A DNA stretch of 64,000 bases from Okapia johnstoni (GCA_024291935.2 CM044307.1:102305461-102369460), one strand, 5' to 3'. Counted from the stretch's first letter, positions 11,225 to 23,424 are shown. Numbers and translations are program-made. Notes: generated from the sequence alone by a model not told the origin.

Positions 11225-12000
11225 ATTGATCATACCTATGTAATGGAGCTTTCAGAAAATTCCCAAAAGTACAGGGATTGGGGAGCTTCCAGGTCAGTGC
11301 ACATAACCACATAGAGGGAAGTGATGCATACCAACCCCACAGGGACAGAAGCTCCTGAACTCAGGACCCTTCCAGACCTTATTATGTATCTTTTCATCTG
11401 GTTGTTAATCTGTATCCTTTATTATTATGTTGCTGTTGTTCAGTTGCTAAGTCATGTCTGAATCTTTGCAACCCCATGGACTGCAGCACTCCAGGCTCTC
11501 CCATCCTCGACTAGCTCCAGAGTTTGCTCAAGTTCATTTCCATTGAGTCAGTGATGCTATCTAACCGTCTCATCCTCTGCTGCCCACCTCTCCTTTTGCC
11601 TTCAAACTTTCCCAGCATCTAGGTCTTTTCCAATGAGTTGGTTCTTTGCATCAGGTGGCCATAAATGTAAATGTTTTCCTGAATTCCAAGAACTGCTCTA
11701 ACAAATTAATCGAACCCAAGGAGGGGTTAGTGGGAATCTCAGCCAGAAGCACAAATGACAAACTGGACTTGCAATTGGCATCTGAAGGAGGCTGGGAATG
11801 GCCTAGTGGAACTGAGCCCTTAACCTGTAGGATATGATGCTATCTCCAGTGTCAGAACTGTTGGCAGTGTCAGAACTGAGTTAAACTCTAGGACATCCTG
11901 CTGGTGTTGCAGTGAATTGCTTGGTAGTGGAAGTGTTGGTGTCAGAAGTATTGCTGAGTATGAAAGTAGTGTGAGAGTAAAGGAGAATCATAGGAGGAAG
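11225..12000 (+). repeat. Old LTR (ERVL-like), split by a BovB tail
   Basis: Left part (to about 11429) has TGGAGCTTTCAGAAAATTCC, GGGGAGCTTCCAGGTCAGTG and CAGACCTTATTATG; right part (from about 11661) has TTAATCGAACCCAAGGAGG, GAGCCCTTAACCTGTAGG and repeated GTGTCAGAACTG. These are known together as an ancient LTR-like mammalian repeat; I cannot name the subfamily. The BovB piece at 11430-11660 interrupts it. No retroviral coding sequence is attached. Confidence 0.5.
11430..11660 (-). mobile_element. BovB LINE 3' end, reverse orientation
   Basis: GTTCAGTTGCTAAGTCATGT, ACCCCATGGACTGCAGCACT, GAGTCAGTGATGCTATCTAA and CCAATGAGTTGGTTCTTTGC give the reversed BovB 3' region in the right order. 5'-truncated; it lies inside an older LTR, so it inserted later. 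Confidence 0.85.
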
Positions 12001-12078
12001 AAGAGAGTTTTTCTTACACACCTTTCCTCCTTAACTGCCTCTCATCATCTTTTAGGACTTAGCTATTATAGTCAACAA

Positions 12079-13031
12079 GAGAGTACAAAATGTAGTACTT
12101 GGATGCAATCTCAAAAATGAAAGAATGATCTCTGTTCGCTTCCAAGGCAAACCATCAATATGACAGTAATCCAAGTCTATGCCCCAACCAGTAATGCTGA
12201 AGAAGCTGAAGTTGAATGGTTCTATGAAGACCTATAAGACCTTCTAGGACTAACGCCCCCAAAAGATGTCCTTTTCATTATAGGGGACTGGAATGCAAAA
12301 GCAGGAAGTCAAGAAACACCTTGAGTAACAGGGAAATTTGGCCTTGGAGTACAGAATGAAGCAGGGCAAAGGCTAATAGAGTTTTGCCAAGAGAATGCGC
12401 TGGTCATAGCAAACACCTTCTGCAACAACACAAGACTCTACATGTGGACATCACCAGATGGACAACACCGAAATCCGACTGATTATATTCCTTGCAGCCA
12501 AAGATGTAGAAGCTCTATACAGTCAGCAAAAATAAGACCACGAGCTGACTGTGGCTCAGATCATGAACTCCTTATTGCCAAATTCAGACTGTAATTGAAG
12601 AAAGTAGAGAAAACCCCTAGATCATTAAGGTATGACCTAAATCAAATTCCTTATGATTATACAGTGGAAGTGACAAATAGATTCAAAGGATTAGATCTGA
12701 TAGACAGAGTGCCTGAAGAACTATGGACGGAGTTTTGTGACATTTTACAAGGGGCAGTCATCAAGATCATCCCCAAGAAAAAGAAATGCAAAAAGGCAAA
12801 ATGGTTGTCTGAGGACACCTTACAAATAGCTATGAAAAGAAGAGAAGTGAAAGGCAAATGAGAAAAATGAAGATATAACAATTTGAATGCAGAGTTCCAA
12901 AGAATAGCAAGGAGAGATAAGAAAAGCCTTCCTCAGTGATCAGTGCAAAGAAAGAGAGGAAAACAAGAGAATGGGTAAGACTAGAGATCTTCTCAAAAAA
13001 ATTAGAGATACCAAAGGAACTTTTCATGCAA
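12079..13031 (+). mobile_element. BovB LINE, 5' part (endonuclease region), interrupted
   Basis: Begins in the endonuclease-coding region (TACTTGGATGCAATCTC, then AAGTCTATGCCCCAACCAGT, GACTGGAATGCAAAAGCAGG). It continues toward the linker (GAGAAAACCCCTAGATCATT) and stops at 13031 where a minus BovB is inserted. In-frame stops and frameshifts break the reading frame, for example TGA at AACACCTTGAG. The endonuclease active-site context GDWNAKAG is still readable. The element resumes at 14140. Confidence 0.92.
12595..12861 (+). pseudogene. BovB ORF remnant between endonuclease and reverse transcriptase
   Basis: An 88-codon open stretch (KKVEKTPRSLRYDLNQIP onward, ending EVKGK) corresponds to the linker after the endonuclease of the BovB polyprotein. 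It begins with ATG only by chance and ends at a TGA. Part of the broken element 12079-15795, not a gene. Confidence 0.8.
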
Positions 13032-14128
13032 GTTCAGTTCAGTCACTCAGTTGTGTCCGACTCTTTACGACCCCATGAATTGCAGCACGCCAGGCCTCTC
13101 TGTCCATCACCAACTCCCGGAGTCTACCCAAACCCATGTCCATCAAGTCAGTGATGCCATCCAACCATCTCATCCTCTGTCGTCCCCTTTTCCTCCTGCC
13201 CCCAATCCCATCCAGCATTAGGGTCTTTTCCAATGAGTCAACCCTTCGCATGAGGTGGCCAAAGTACTGGAGTTTCAGCTTCAACATCAGACCTTCCAAT
13301 GAACACCCAGGATTGATCTCTTTTAGGATGGATTGATTGGATCTCCTTGCAGTCCAAGGGACTCTCAAGAGTCTTCTCCAACACCACAGTTCAAAAGCAT
13401 CAATTCTTCAGTGCTCAGCTTTCTTCACTGTCCAACACTCACATCCATACATGACCACTGGAAAAACCATAGCCTTGACTAGACGGACTTTTGTTGGAAA
13501 AGTAATGTCTCTGCTTTTAAATATGCTATCTAGGTTGGCCATAACCTTCCTTCCAAGGAGTAAGCGTCTTTTAATTTCATGGCTGCAATCACCATTAGCA
13601 GTGATTCTGGAGCACAAAAAAATAAAGTCTGACACTGTTTCCACTGTTCCCCCATCTATTTCCTATGAAGTGATGGGACCAGAGGCCATGATCTTAGTTT
13701 TCTGAACGTTGAGCTTTAAGCCAACTTTTTCACTCTCCTCTTTCACCTTCATCAAGAGGCTCTTTAGTTCTTCTTCACTTTCTGCCATAAGGGTGGTGTC
13801 ATCTGCATATCTGAGGTTATTGATACTTCTCCCAGCATCTTGATTCCAGCTTGTGTTTCTTCCAGCCCAGCGTTTCTCATGATGTACTCTGCATATAAGT
13901 TAAATAAGCAGGGTGACAATATACAGCCTTGACGTACTTCTTTTCCTATTTGGAACCAGTCTGTTGTTCCACGTCCAGTTCTAACTGTTGCTTCCTGACC
14001 TGCATACAGGTTTCTCAAAAGACAGGTCAGATGGTCTGGTATTCCCATTTCTTTCAGAATTTTCCACAGTTTATTGTGATCCACACAGTCAAAGGCTTTG
14101 GCATAGTCAATAAAGCAGAAATAGATGT
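13032..14128 (-). mobile_element. BovB LINE, 5'-truncated, inserted in reverse into another BovB
   Basis: TTTTCATGCAA occurs at 13021-13031 and again at 14129-14139, an 11-bp target duplication. Between them is the 3' 1.1 kb of a BovB in reverse: tail GTTCAGTTCAGTCACTCAGT, then reverse-transcriptase C-terminal and thumb parts back to FIDYAKAFDCVDHNKLW. Minus-strand pieces (13764-14135 and 13408-13644) still read as RT and post-RT segments, separated by frameshifts and stops. Its YADD box region is damaged. Confidence 0.95.
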
Positions 14129-14139
14129 TTTTCATGCAA

Positions 14140-15795
14140 AGATGGGCTCAATAAAGGGCAGAAATGGTATGGACCTAACAGAAGCAGAAGACATTAAGAA
14201 GAGGTGGCAGGAATACACAGAAGAACTATACAAAATAATCTTCATGACCCAGATAATCATGATGGTGTGATCACTCACCTAGAGCCAGACACCTTGGAAT
14301 GCGAAGTCAAGTACGCCTTAGGAAGCATCACTACGAACAAAGCTAGTGGAAGTGATGGAATTGCAGTCTAGCAATTTCAAATTCTAAAAGATGGTGCTGT
14401 GAAAGTGCTGCACTCAATATGTCAGTAAATTTGGAAAACTCAGCAGTGGCCACAGGACTAGAAAAGGTCAGTTTTCATTCCAATCGTTAAGAAAGGCAAA
14501 GAATGCTCAAACTACTGAACAACTGCACTCATCTCACGTGTTAGCAAAGTAACGCTCAAAATTCTCCAAGACAGGCTTCAACAGTACATGAACTGTGAAC
14601 TTCTAGATGTCTAAGATGGATTTAGAAAAGGCAGAGGAACCAGAGATCAAATTGTCAACATCCGTTGGATCATCGAAAAAGCAAGAGAGTTCCAGAAAAA
14701 TATTTACTTCTACTTTACTGACTATGCCAAAGCTTTTGACTGTGTGGATCACAACAAACTGTGGAAAATTCTGAAAAAGATGGGAATACCAGACCACTTG
14801 ATCTGCCTATCGAGAAATCTGTATGCAGGTCAGGAAGCAACAGTTAGAACTGGACATGGAACAACAGACAGCTTCCAAATCAGGGTAGAAGTACGTCAAG
14901 GCTGTACATTGTCATCCTGCTTATTTAACTTATATGCAGGGTACATCATGCGAAATGCCAGACTGGATGAAACACAAGCTAGAATCAAGATTACCAGGAG
15001 AAATACCAATAACCTCAGATACGCAGATGACACCACCCTTATGGCAGAAAGTGAAGAAGAACTAAAGAGCCTCTTGATAAAAGTGAAAGAGGAGAGTGAA
15101 AAAGTTGGTTTAAAGCTCAACATTCAGAAAACTAAGATCATGGCATCTGGTCCCATCACTTCATGGGAAATAGATGGGGAAACCGTGGAAATAGTGACAG
15201 ACTATATTTTGGGGGGCTCCAAAATCACTGCAGATGGTGACTACAGCCATGAAATTAAAAGATGCTTGCTCCTTGGAAGAAAAGTTATGACCAACCTAGA
15301 CAGCATATTGAAAAGGAGAGACATTACTTTGCCAACAAATGTCCATCTAGTCAAGGCTATTGTTTTTCCAATAGTCATGTATGGAAGTGAGAGTTGGACT
15401 ATAAAGAAAGCTGAGCACCAAAGAATTGATGCTTTTGAACTGTAGTGTTGGAGAAGACTCTTGATAGTCCTTTCGACTGCAAGGAGATCGAACCAGTCCA
15501 TTCCAAAGGAAATCAGTTCTGAATATTCATTGGAAGGACTGATTTTAAAGCTGAAACTCCAATACTTTGGCTACCTGCTGCGAAGAACTGACTCATTGGA
15601 AAAGACCCTGATGCTGGGAAAGATTGAAGGTGGGAGGAGAAGGGGATGACAGAGGATGAGATGATTGGGTGGCATCACTGACTCTATGGACATGAGTTTG
15701 GGTAAACTCCAGGAGTTGTTTGATGGACAGGGAGGCCTGGCATGCTGCAGTCCATGGGATTGCAAAGAGTCAGACATGACTGAACTGAGCTGACT
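14140..15795 (+). mobile_element. BovB LINE, 3' part of the interrupted element
   Basis: Continues the element that starts at 12079, from AGATGGGCTCAATAAAGGGC through the reverse transcriptase to the BovB 3' tail (GTCAGACATGACTGAACTGA). The break at 13031/14140 corresponds to adjacent positions in BovB, confirming that one element was split. Total recovered length is about 2.6 kb of an element normally a little over 3 kb. Confidence 0.95.
14744..15445 (+). pseudogene. BovB reverse-transcriptase fragment, 233 codons, YADD intact
   Basis: The longest open frame in the window. It starts within the RT palm (DHNKLWKILKKMGIPDHL), has RQGCTLSSCLFNLYAG (motif B region), YADD at codons 93-96 (15020-15031, catalytic Asp pair), and continues to the thumb/post-RT part KAEHQRIDAFEL, where TGG (Trp) has become TAG. 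Upstream frameshifts and stops separate it from the endonuclease, so no functional protein is expected. Confidence 0.9.
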
Positions 15796-16764
15796 GTACT
15801 ATTATGTCACTCACTTTGGGATGAGTGGCACCCCAGTGATTTAAGTTACATAATTCCTTAGCATTCTCCAGTAACTCATATCATACAAATTATCACTCTT
15901 CAGCATGACTGGCTGGCTGTTTTTTTTCTGACTGCCCATTTTGACATTGACTTTTTTGATATCAGAAACTGTATCTGAGTGTTTATTCTAAGTTCTTAGT
16001 AAACTTGTTGACAAGTAGAAAGCACTTTACAAATATTTATGGAGTGTTGAATGACAGCAGACTGTATGAATGGAAAAGACATATGGGGAGTTGGAAAAAC
16101 ACTTGAGAATGTATATATGGAGAAGAAAATTAGTTATTCACATTAAAGACGATATGAATTGAAGTCTTTCCTAATGTTCACATTACATGATTCAAGGATA
16201 AAAAAAGGCACCCTGGGTATGAAAGAGCTCACTGGGCAAATAAAGAAAGAAAAGAACAAGAAATATTGCCATAGTCTTGTAGAGTATTCACAAGTCTCAT
16301 TGTGAGGAGGCAGACAAAGTAAAATCACAGGCAACTGCACAGGAGGGTCGGAATAGGGTCATGGAAGGGCAGCTTAAGGAACGTCTCTAAGAAATATTAT
16401 ATAAATACAAAGTAATAGGAAATGTCATTGTGTCTTAAAACATTAAAAAACATTTACAATTTTATTGTAACCTAGGTAATGTGATTCAGGTGCACTGAAG
16501 CACACACTGTGCTTAAATGCTTCAGATTTAGAAGAGATTTACATTAGATGCAAAGTGGAATTCCAAGGGTATCTAGGAGTTTATTTGTGCCAAAAAATTC
16601 TTAAATTGGACACAGAAGAGCAACGCAAAATAATTGTCACTTTCCCCCTTTTTCCTCATATTTTTGAATATGTTAGTACATAGGATGTTTCCCTGAAGTG
16701 GAATGAGGAAGGAAGACGATAAGAAATAGGAATTTAGAAATTAAATTTCTAATTAAGAACTGCT
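15796..16764. other. Intronic sequence, no clear feature
   Basis: AT-rich. A short L2-like piece may lie near 15990-16060 (AATATTTATGGAGTGTTGAA). Otherwise nothing recognised. Confidence 0.35.
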
Positions 16765-17220
16765 AACAATAATAACAGTTGCTGAATGTTGAAAAATAAC
16801 TATATGCCACATATCCCTGGTGGCTCAGAAGGTAAAGTGTCTGCCTGCAACGCGGGAGACCTGGGTTCGATCCCTGGGTCGGGAAGACTCCCTGGAGAAG
16901 GAAATGGCAACCCACTCCAGTATTCTTGCCTGGAAAATCCCATGGATAGAGGAGCCTGGTGGGCTACAATCCATGGGGTCGCAAAGAGTTGGACATGACT
17001 GAGCAACTTCACTTTCACTTTTCATATGCAAAGCAATTCATATGCACTTACATTATTTCATTTAATCTTCCTAGTAAATTTACGTATTTGGTATTATTTT
17101 TATTTTACAAATAAGGAAACTAACATAAGGGGAATAAATAATATATTTAAAGTCTGTAGAAAATGATATGACAGAGACAGGTTTTCAATCCAGGTATGAT
17201 ACCTTTAAAAGGGATGGTTC
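16765..17220 (-). repeat. MIR SINE, reverse orientation, split by a Bov-tA
   Basis: Left piece AATAACAGTTGCTGAATG with ACTATATGCCACATA, right piece TGCACTTACATTATTTC, ACAAATAAGGAAACTAAC and CAGGTTTTCAATCCAGG, in reversed MIR order. The Bov-tA at 16808-17022 sits between, so it is the younger insertion. Confidence 0.65.
16808..17022 (+). mobile_element. Bov-tA SINE
   Basis: Well preserved: TCCCTGGTGGCTCAGAAGG, GACCTGGGTTCGATCCCTG (intact B-box-like motif GGTTCGATCC), CACTCCAGTATTCTTGCC, CAATCCATGGGGTCGCAAAG and an end with repeated CACTTT, typical of one Bov-tA subtype. Little divergence suggests a fairly recent insertion. Confidence 0.95.
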
Positions 17221-17224
17221 TTAA

Positions 17225-18320
17225 GTATCATGTTAAAATGCCTTTTGAAAATTAATGAAATCATTCACTGTATACACAACCCAAATATTCATCTATGTCA
17301 GAACTACAGTTCTGTGGTCTGATGGCAGGGGAATTTACCTGCCCTGATTTGGCAAACAATTTAGACAAAAAATTTGTCTTCAATTATTTTTTGGAATAAA
17401 AATCATGCTCTTTACATTATTTATCATTTGTATTTATAACTCTTCTGTGGCACAGGTATTTCATTTTATGCTCAAAACTTTCCAAACTTTTTAAAATACA
17501 TCATGTCTAACATCCTCATGCTAATTCTCTAGGGATTTTCATTCTGATGCTTTTAAATTCATATTTGCCTTTACCTATTCAACAACAACTTCCAGACAGT
17601 GCCCACATCTAATTAGCAAGATTCTTTTCATCTATTTTTACTCCAAACTCAATTAACAATTCCACGAGTGAGACTGAGAGAAGTCTCACTACACCAACAC
17701 ATAATTTGCTTCTGCACAAATAACTTATTCTAATTTAGCTGAATTGTCTACTTAGATTACACTGATGTTGCAACAACAAAAAACAGTCAAGAAACTAGTA
17801 GAGCAGAAGGGATTCACAATTTACATTCAAGCAACTCTCCAGACACAGCAGTTTGGATTTGTGTTGTTATATATTAATTGGGAAAACAAAAAGATTGAGA
17901 CACTTATTCAAAATAGAACTAAGGACACTAAGCCAATAGCAATTTCACTTTCCAACTCTGGCTTTTGGACATGAGATTTAAACGCATCACTCAAGCATAT
18001 TAAAACCAATGTAAAGTAACTTCATGTAGTTCAATGCAGTTCGATCAGTTCATGTGTAATATTCATTTTCAACGTTTGTCAGTGAGAATGGATAGACTAA
18101 AAACCTGTATAAGAGAACTGGTCCATCAAATGATCAAATTGTTTTGAGATGAGAATCAGAGGTTTACATTGTGAGGATGCACTTCTTTTCCAGTTCAAAA
18201 AATAGTTACTTAATTAATAATTTAATGAGTGAATCCATTTAATTTAATGAATGACTGAATAGCTTGGAAGTGGGAAGTATAGCTTAAGTTGGTGGCTGCT
18301 TAGAATTTTTACCACTGTTC
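17225..18320. other. Intronic sequence without recognised features
   Basis: AT-rich. A 69-codon open frame at 17765-17974 has no recognisable product. No ruminant repeat seen. A short L2-like tail (TCAACAAATATTTATTGAAT) follows at about 18332-18355. Confidence 0.4.
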
Positions 18321-18451
18321 TATCTCTGTTCAGTCAACAAATATTTATTGAATGAATGAGAACACACTATACTTTTTTTTTTTTAATTCCTCCATTTTGA
18401 CTGACGTACCTCTCCAATTCCCATTGGATGAATTGACTAGGAACTATAATT

Positions 18452-18552
18452 TCACTCAGTCTTGTCTGATTCTTCACTACTCCATGGACTATACAGTCCA
18501 TGGAATTCTCTAGGCCAGAATACTGGACTGGGTAGCCTTTCCCTTCTCCATT
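18452..18552 (-). mobile_element. Bov-tA SINE fragment, reverse orientation
   Basis: TTTCACTCAGTCTTGTCTGA, a shortened CTCCATGGACTATACAGTCC and GAATACTGGACTGGGTAGCC are the tail half of a reversed Bov-tA; it stops at CTTCTCCA, lacking the tRNA-like half. Confidence 0.85.
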
Positions 18553-19640
18553 AATTTAAATGCACATCGCCAGTAAGTTTCTGGTGATCTTTTGATGAAA
18601 AATATAGTATATGAACAGTACATGAATTTTGACTGCTTCCAAATTTTATATCTGAACTGATTTGGCTTATTTCTAAAAACAAGAATACTCTGTCTGACCA
18701 TGGGATCTCAGCTTATTTATTTCTTAAAGATGAAAAAATTCTTTTAAAAATAATATTAAACATTTTAAGACCGATTCTTAAAATAACAGGCCTGGAAAAC
18801 TGTTTTTTTAGTTTTAAGTTTAAGACAACAGTAGCAATAGCAATAAAACTTCAGATGTTTGCTTAGATAGATTTGTTTTTATGGTGGATGATTATAATCT
18901 TTATCTCCAACATTAACTATAGCATTCAAAATAGTTATATTTTATTATAGTTATTGATATATAATTCTAATATAAATTCAGCTCCCTATCAAATGAATCT
19001 TTATTCTGTTCATCTAATCAGCATTTGACTCATTACATTTTTGGATACTTGGTTACTCTTTATTTTTATTTATTTCCACTATTCAAATTGTTATCTGATA
19101 TTTAAAATGACAATAAAATCAAATGCCAGCATTTTTATTAGAAGCACATAAATGGCTTCAGAAAATACAAACCACTTAAATTGGACGGAATTAGTGGATA
19201 TTGTTAAGGCACTGTGCAGCTATTGTAGTAGATTAGCAGCTAAGAACGGGAAAATATAAAACAATAGGAATAGAAATGACCAAGGAAACTGCTAGTGCGA
19301 TAAAGGACAAAAATTAGTCCAGAGAACAAAAGCAAAAATGAAGTCCTCAAAGAGTTTTCCAAAAGCATCAGAAAATAGGAAAACACACATTGGTAAAAAA
19401 TATTTTTAACTGAAAGAAAGCAAGCCTCCGTTGAAAATATAAATAAGCAAATAAATAAATGAGGACAGGTGGAAAATATTCATTGAAGTACACGAAAGAC
19501 ACTGAGAAGTGCAAGACCACATGGCAGAGCCATAATTTGGTGTTGAGTGCTGAGAATGTTGGCAGCCACTTAGCTGAAGGCTTGAATGTCATGGAAAAAA
19601 TATATTACAATCTATATCACCCAGGAAGATGCCATTGCCG
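18553..19640. other. Intronic sequence without recognised features
   Basis: AT-rich with no recognised repeat. Open frames near 19368-19704 lack coding character. Confidence 0.35.
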
Positions 19641-19739
19641 ACAACTTTCCCTGCCCAAAGAGGACAGCAGAATTCTATTTAAAAATAAACTGGTGTCTGT
19701 TTAATTAGAAAAGGTGATCAGTAAGTTGAGGTGGCGTTA

Positions 19740-20050
19740 ATGCCAGGGCAACCTATAGAACTAAACCAAAATTTAAGCCTGTAATGCCTCAAGGTTACGA
19801 AATCGAAATGCTTGGGATAACCAACCACGGACAGCCAACCAGGCTTTATGTTTTAAGCTATCATCAGTTGAATACTGTAAATTCTCTTCTTTGTTTCTGC
19901 ACTGTATCTGAGGCTCTCCCTTGGCTCCTGTGGTGGAGAACTCCTGATCATGCATGCTGGGTTTGACATTGTTTGATTTGAGCTGATTTGTTTTCAAATA
20001 AACTCTTACAAATTTTTAATTTGCCTCAGTTTATCTTTCAACTCTTGTGT
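19740..20050 (+). repeat. LTR-like old repeat
   Basis: GATAACCAACCACGGACAGC, TCTCCCTTGGCTCCTGTGG and a late CAAATAAACTCTTACAAA (AATAAA signal) give the shape of a solo LTR 3' half. Family not identified; no retroviral genes adjoin it. Confidence 0.35.
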
Positions 20051-20929
20051 CACAATGAAAAAAAGCAAATAGGACTTACTAAAGGTGTAGATTATGATAA
20101 AGTATCACTACTTCTTGACACAGAATAAGGCTTCCTTCTTCATACTCGGCCATAATTACTTCCACTAAGGACCATTATTCTGTAAAGTCAGAAGTATCAA
20201 AATATGCTAATTTGGTTTGGGCTTCAGCCAAAAGCAGAGGAATGACTGAGTAATTATCCTTCTTCCTCCGAAGAAATAAAAAAGAGGGCAAAATAAGGAG
20301 AGCAAATTATGCTGAGAAGAAGGTCACAGGAAGCTGAATAGTCCAATGAGTCCCTACATGATGTATTTATGTAGTAGCAAGTACACTCTGAGACTTAAGA
20401 GTCTCTGTCTTCAAAACTCTCAATATTTTTTATGAATTATGCTGACATGAATAAAAGCTTCTTTAGTTATTTCATGTATGTTAAGCAGTATTAAAATTCA
20501 TCAAGCAAATACTGATTATTAAATTAATCAAGGTAAGTCTACATAACATTAATCACATCTCTGTCATCTGTTTATTCAAGTGCAGCCCATCTGCTGTTAG
20601 GAAATGTGGGATGTTTTAGAATGAACATTCTGTTTTAGTAATCCAAACGTGCTATATTTCCATCAACAAATATTTGAAAAGACCACATTAAAATTCATTC
20701 CTGTGATCTGAGTACTAACCAGGCTTAGATGCTGCTTCAGAGATCAGACAAAATATTGGGACCTTCTGGGATTTGGGGGTAGGGGAGAATGGGAAGTTGC
20801 TGCTTGATAGGTATGAAGTTTCAGTTATGCAAGATGAAGCATTTCTAGAGATCCACTGCACTACACAGGGCCTATAGTCAACACTATGATATCATGCACT
20901 TTAAAATATGTTAGGTGTTGAAATAACTT

Positions 20930-21250
20930 CGTAGGTCCAAGATGAAGCCACATCAGCACACTAGAATTTAGGTAACTTTTGTGACTTTGTAAATGCTTTG
21001 CTCGACCAGAAAAGCAGCATGTCTGGTCAGCCAATGCCAAATGCCAAGCCAACCCTGGGCCTTTTCACCCCTATCAAGGTGGCAAACGTGGCCCCAGCCA
21101 ATCAGATGTTTTCTATTACTTGTTCTTTACTCTTTATCTTATAAAACCTTCTTGCCTTCCATCTCATTTTGCAGTTCTCTGAAAAGAGACTATTTCATGG
21201 GGTGTTAAATAAAGCTGTTCTGTATCAGCTTAATTGTTTCCTTCAAAAAT
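20930..21250 (+). repeat. LTR-like old repeat
   Basis: CCAATGCCAAATGCCAAG, GCCCCAGCCAATCAGATG, a TATA-like CTTATAAAACC and, about 60 bases later, GTTAAATAAAGCTG (AATAAA) are spaced like the promoter and poly(A) signal of an LTR. Family not identified. Confidence 0.4.
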
Positions 21251-21334
21251 TTTTAATGGAGGATAGATCTCATCTAAGTGTTCTTATGACAAAAGCAAAA
21301 ATAAAACAAAACAAAACAAAAAAAGGACTGAGGG

Positions 21335-21480
21335 GAATTTTTGGAGGTGATATATAAGTTGAGTACTTTCATTGTGGTGATGCTATCATGAGTGTATGCA
21401 TATGTCCAACCTCATCAAAATGCATACTTTAAAGTGCACTTTTTATATATCAGCTATACCTCAACAATGCTTAAAAAATC
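21335..21480 (+). repeat. L1M 3' end
   Basis: TTTTTGGAGGTGATATATAA, TGTGGTGATGCTATCATGAG, CCTCATCAAAATGCATACTT and a final CCTCAACAATGCTTAAAAAA follow the 3' end of old L1 elements in order. Confidence 0.75.
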
Positions 21481-21646
21481 AAAATGGCCAATAAGCATAT
21501 GAAAAAAATAAAATAAATCTCTTTGGAGATGGACTATACTATCCTTTCAGCACCATGAGAAATGATCTTTTCACTTTTTTCAGCCAGGCAGTGCTAACAC
21601 TGTAAGAACACAGTTGATTTTTTTTTCCTCCAATCAGGGCAGAAGC

Positions 21647-21876
21647 CTGGAAAATCCCATGGACAGAGGAGCCTGGTAGGCTGCAGTCCATGGGGTCACT
21701 AAGAGTCGGACACGACTGAGCGACTTCACTTTCACTTTTCACTTTCATGCATTGGAGAAGGAAATGGCAACTCACTCCAGTGTTATTGCCTGGAGAATCC
21801 CAGGGACGGCGGAGCCTGGTGGGCTGCCATCTATGGGGTCGCACAGAGTCGGACATGACTGAAGTGACTTAGCAGC
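21647..21876 (+). mobile_element. Bov-tA dimer-type SINE
   Basis: Two SINE bodies in a row: one from GGAAAATCCCATGGACAGAG to GACTTCACTTTCACTTTTC, the second from TGGAGAAGGAAATGGCAACT to GAAGTGACTTAGCAGCAG. The second body starts at the same internal point as other dimer-type copies, such as 40796-41060 in reverse. Confidence 0.9.
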
Positions 21877-22254
21877 AGGCCTTTCCTTTCTTGTCATTGG
21901 CCAGGGCAGAATATATTCACAGCACTCAGCTGAATAATCTATATAGAAGGAGGGTTTTGTACAACACTTGCTACTTTCTCTCCACTTGCCAATACCAACT
22001 TCTAACTGCTCTTTACTACTCACTTTTCATAGAAAATTTCATATTTTTGCCTCTTCTTTATTGTGATATATATCTCACTGTGTTGCAATCTGCAGTTTAT
22101 AGGTTTTATGTCCTATATTTACGTTATATTTAGATCAAGATTCTTAGCAGTACAACATCATGGTCATGCTTCTCTAACCGTTTTTCTAGATTCCACATAT
22201 ACACCTTAATATATGATATCTGAACTCTACTTAATGCACTGTGGTATCCTAAAT

Positions 22255-22400
22255 GGGAGGGAAATCCAAAATGAAGGATATATATGTATATGTATGGCTG
22301 ATTCATTTTGCTGTCCAGTAGAAGCTAACACAACATTGTGAAGCAACTATACTGCAATAAAAATGAATTAATATAAAATAAATTTAAAAATAAATAACTC
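22255..22400 (+). repeat. Ruminant L1 3' end
   Basis: GTATGGCTGATTCATTTTGC, AGAAGCTAACACAACATTG and AACTATACTGCAATAAAAAT, then an A-rich tail, match the 3' untranslated end of ruminant L1. Strongly 5'-truncated. Confidence 0.85.
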
Positions 22401-23420
22401 ATTGTAAAACAAATAAATTAAATGCAGATCCCATTTTAAATGCATCTGCATTTTAATATTCTTTCAGTGGGTTTTATTTTTTTAATATTAATATTAAATT
22501 AACAAAATTAATATTTGAATATTCTGACAGGGATGACTGTTATACACCCCTTTTGTTTGAGGACCAATGCATGTGAAGTCTTCAGGTGTAGAGGGTTTTT
22601 TTCCTATCACTGTATGGCAGGCAGAGGCAGCAGCCCAGTGAAAGACTGCTGAAGGCTGTGACAGAGTAAGCCTCTAGGATATGACCTAAGTGGTCATGTA
22701 TTGTGGGGGTGGCCACAGCCTTCAGGCTGCCTATTTTTGTCAGGCCCGCAAGCTAAAAATGGTTTTCACATATTTGAATGTTTAAAAAATATCAAAAGAA
22801 GGATAATACTTTGTGATACATAAAAATTAAGAGAAATCAACTTTCTACTGTCCATAAATACATTTTTATTGGAACAGGGTCAAGCTTTTTTATTTACATA
22901 ATTGTCTGATTGCTTCTGCTCTGTAATGGTAAAAAAGCTGTGATAAAGAACTTCCAGCTCACAGAACCTAAAATATTTACGAGCTGGTCCTTAAAGAGAA
23001 GTCTGCTGATGCTTGGTGTAGCGGCTCATGTCCACCTCTTTCTTTAAAAACTATTCAAGTGGACTTAGGGAAGATCAGAATTATAACTCTACTTCCTGAT
23101 TTTTAGACTTATGTTTTCTATTCACTTTCACACATTATTTCTAATTTAATTTGAATCAGTAGAAACACAGAATAAATTATCCCTGAAAAGGAATTATTTG
23201 ATGAAGTGGAGTTTTTTCCCACATAGTCTTTGCTAAACTTGTGTCTAAATAGGAATATTTTAGATGACATTGGTTAACATTACAAATGTAAGAACTGAGA
23301 TAATGTAGAAAAAAACTGAAAATAAGTGTAGATTATATTTGCAAAGCTTTCTATCCATAGCTCTGTGTAATTTGCTTTATAGAATCTTTCTCTACCTAAA
23401 CTTAATTTTATATTTATAAA
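22400..23420. other. Intronic sequence without recognised features
   Basis: AT-rich intron; a less AT-rich patch at about 22560-22740 has no repeat that I can name. Nothing coding. Confidence 0.35.
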
Positions 23421-23424
23421 TTTC

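Noticed and set aside
13337..13705. Plus-strand open frame of 122 codons
   Set aside because: It is the antisense of the minus BovB reverse-transcriptase region; similar antisense frames occur over other BovB copies (26130-26765, 33560-33898, 37056-37403, 59025-59306).
14744..15445. A possible active or domesticated reverse transcriptase, since YADD is intact
   Set aside because: The upstream endonuclease and palm start are cut by frameshifts, stops and a nested element, and a Trp codon has become TAG; no sign of selection to keep the frame.
16800..17031. Four overlapping open frames on both strands
   Set aside because: They translate a Bov-tA SINE; SINE consensus is often open in several frames (same at 21539-22023, 27081-27401, 40781-41050, 55602-55876).
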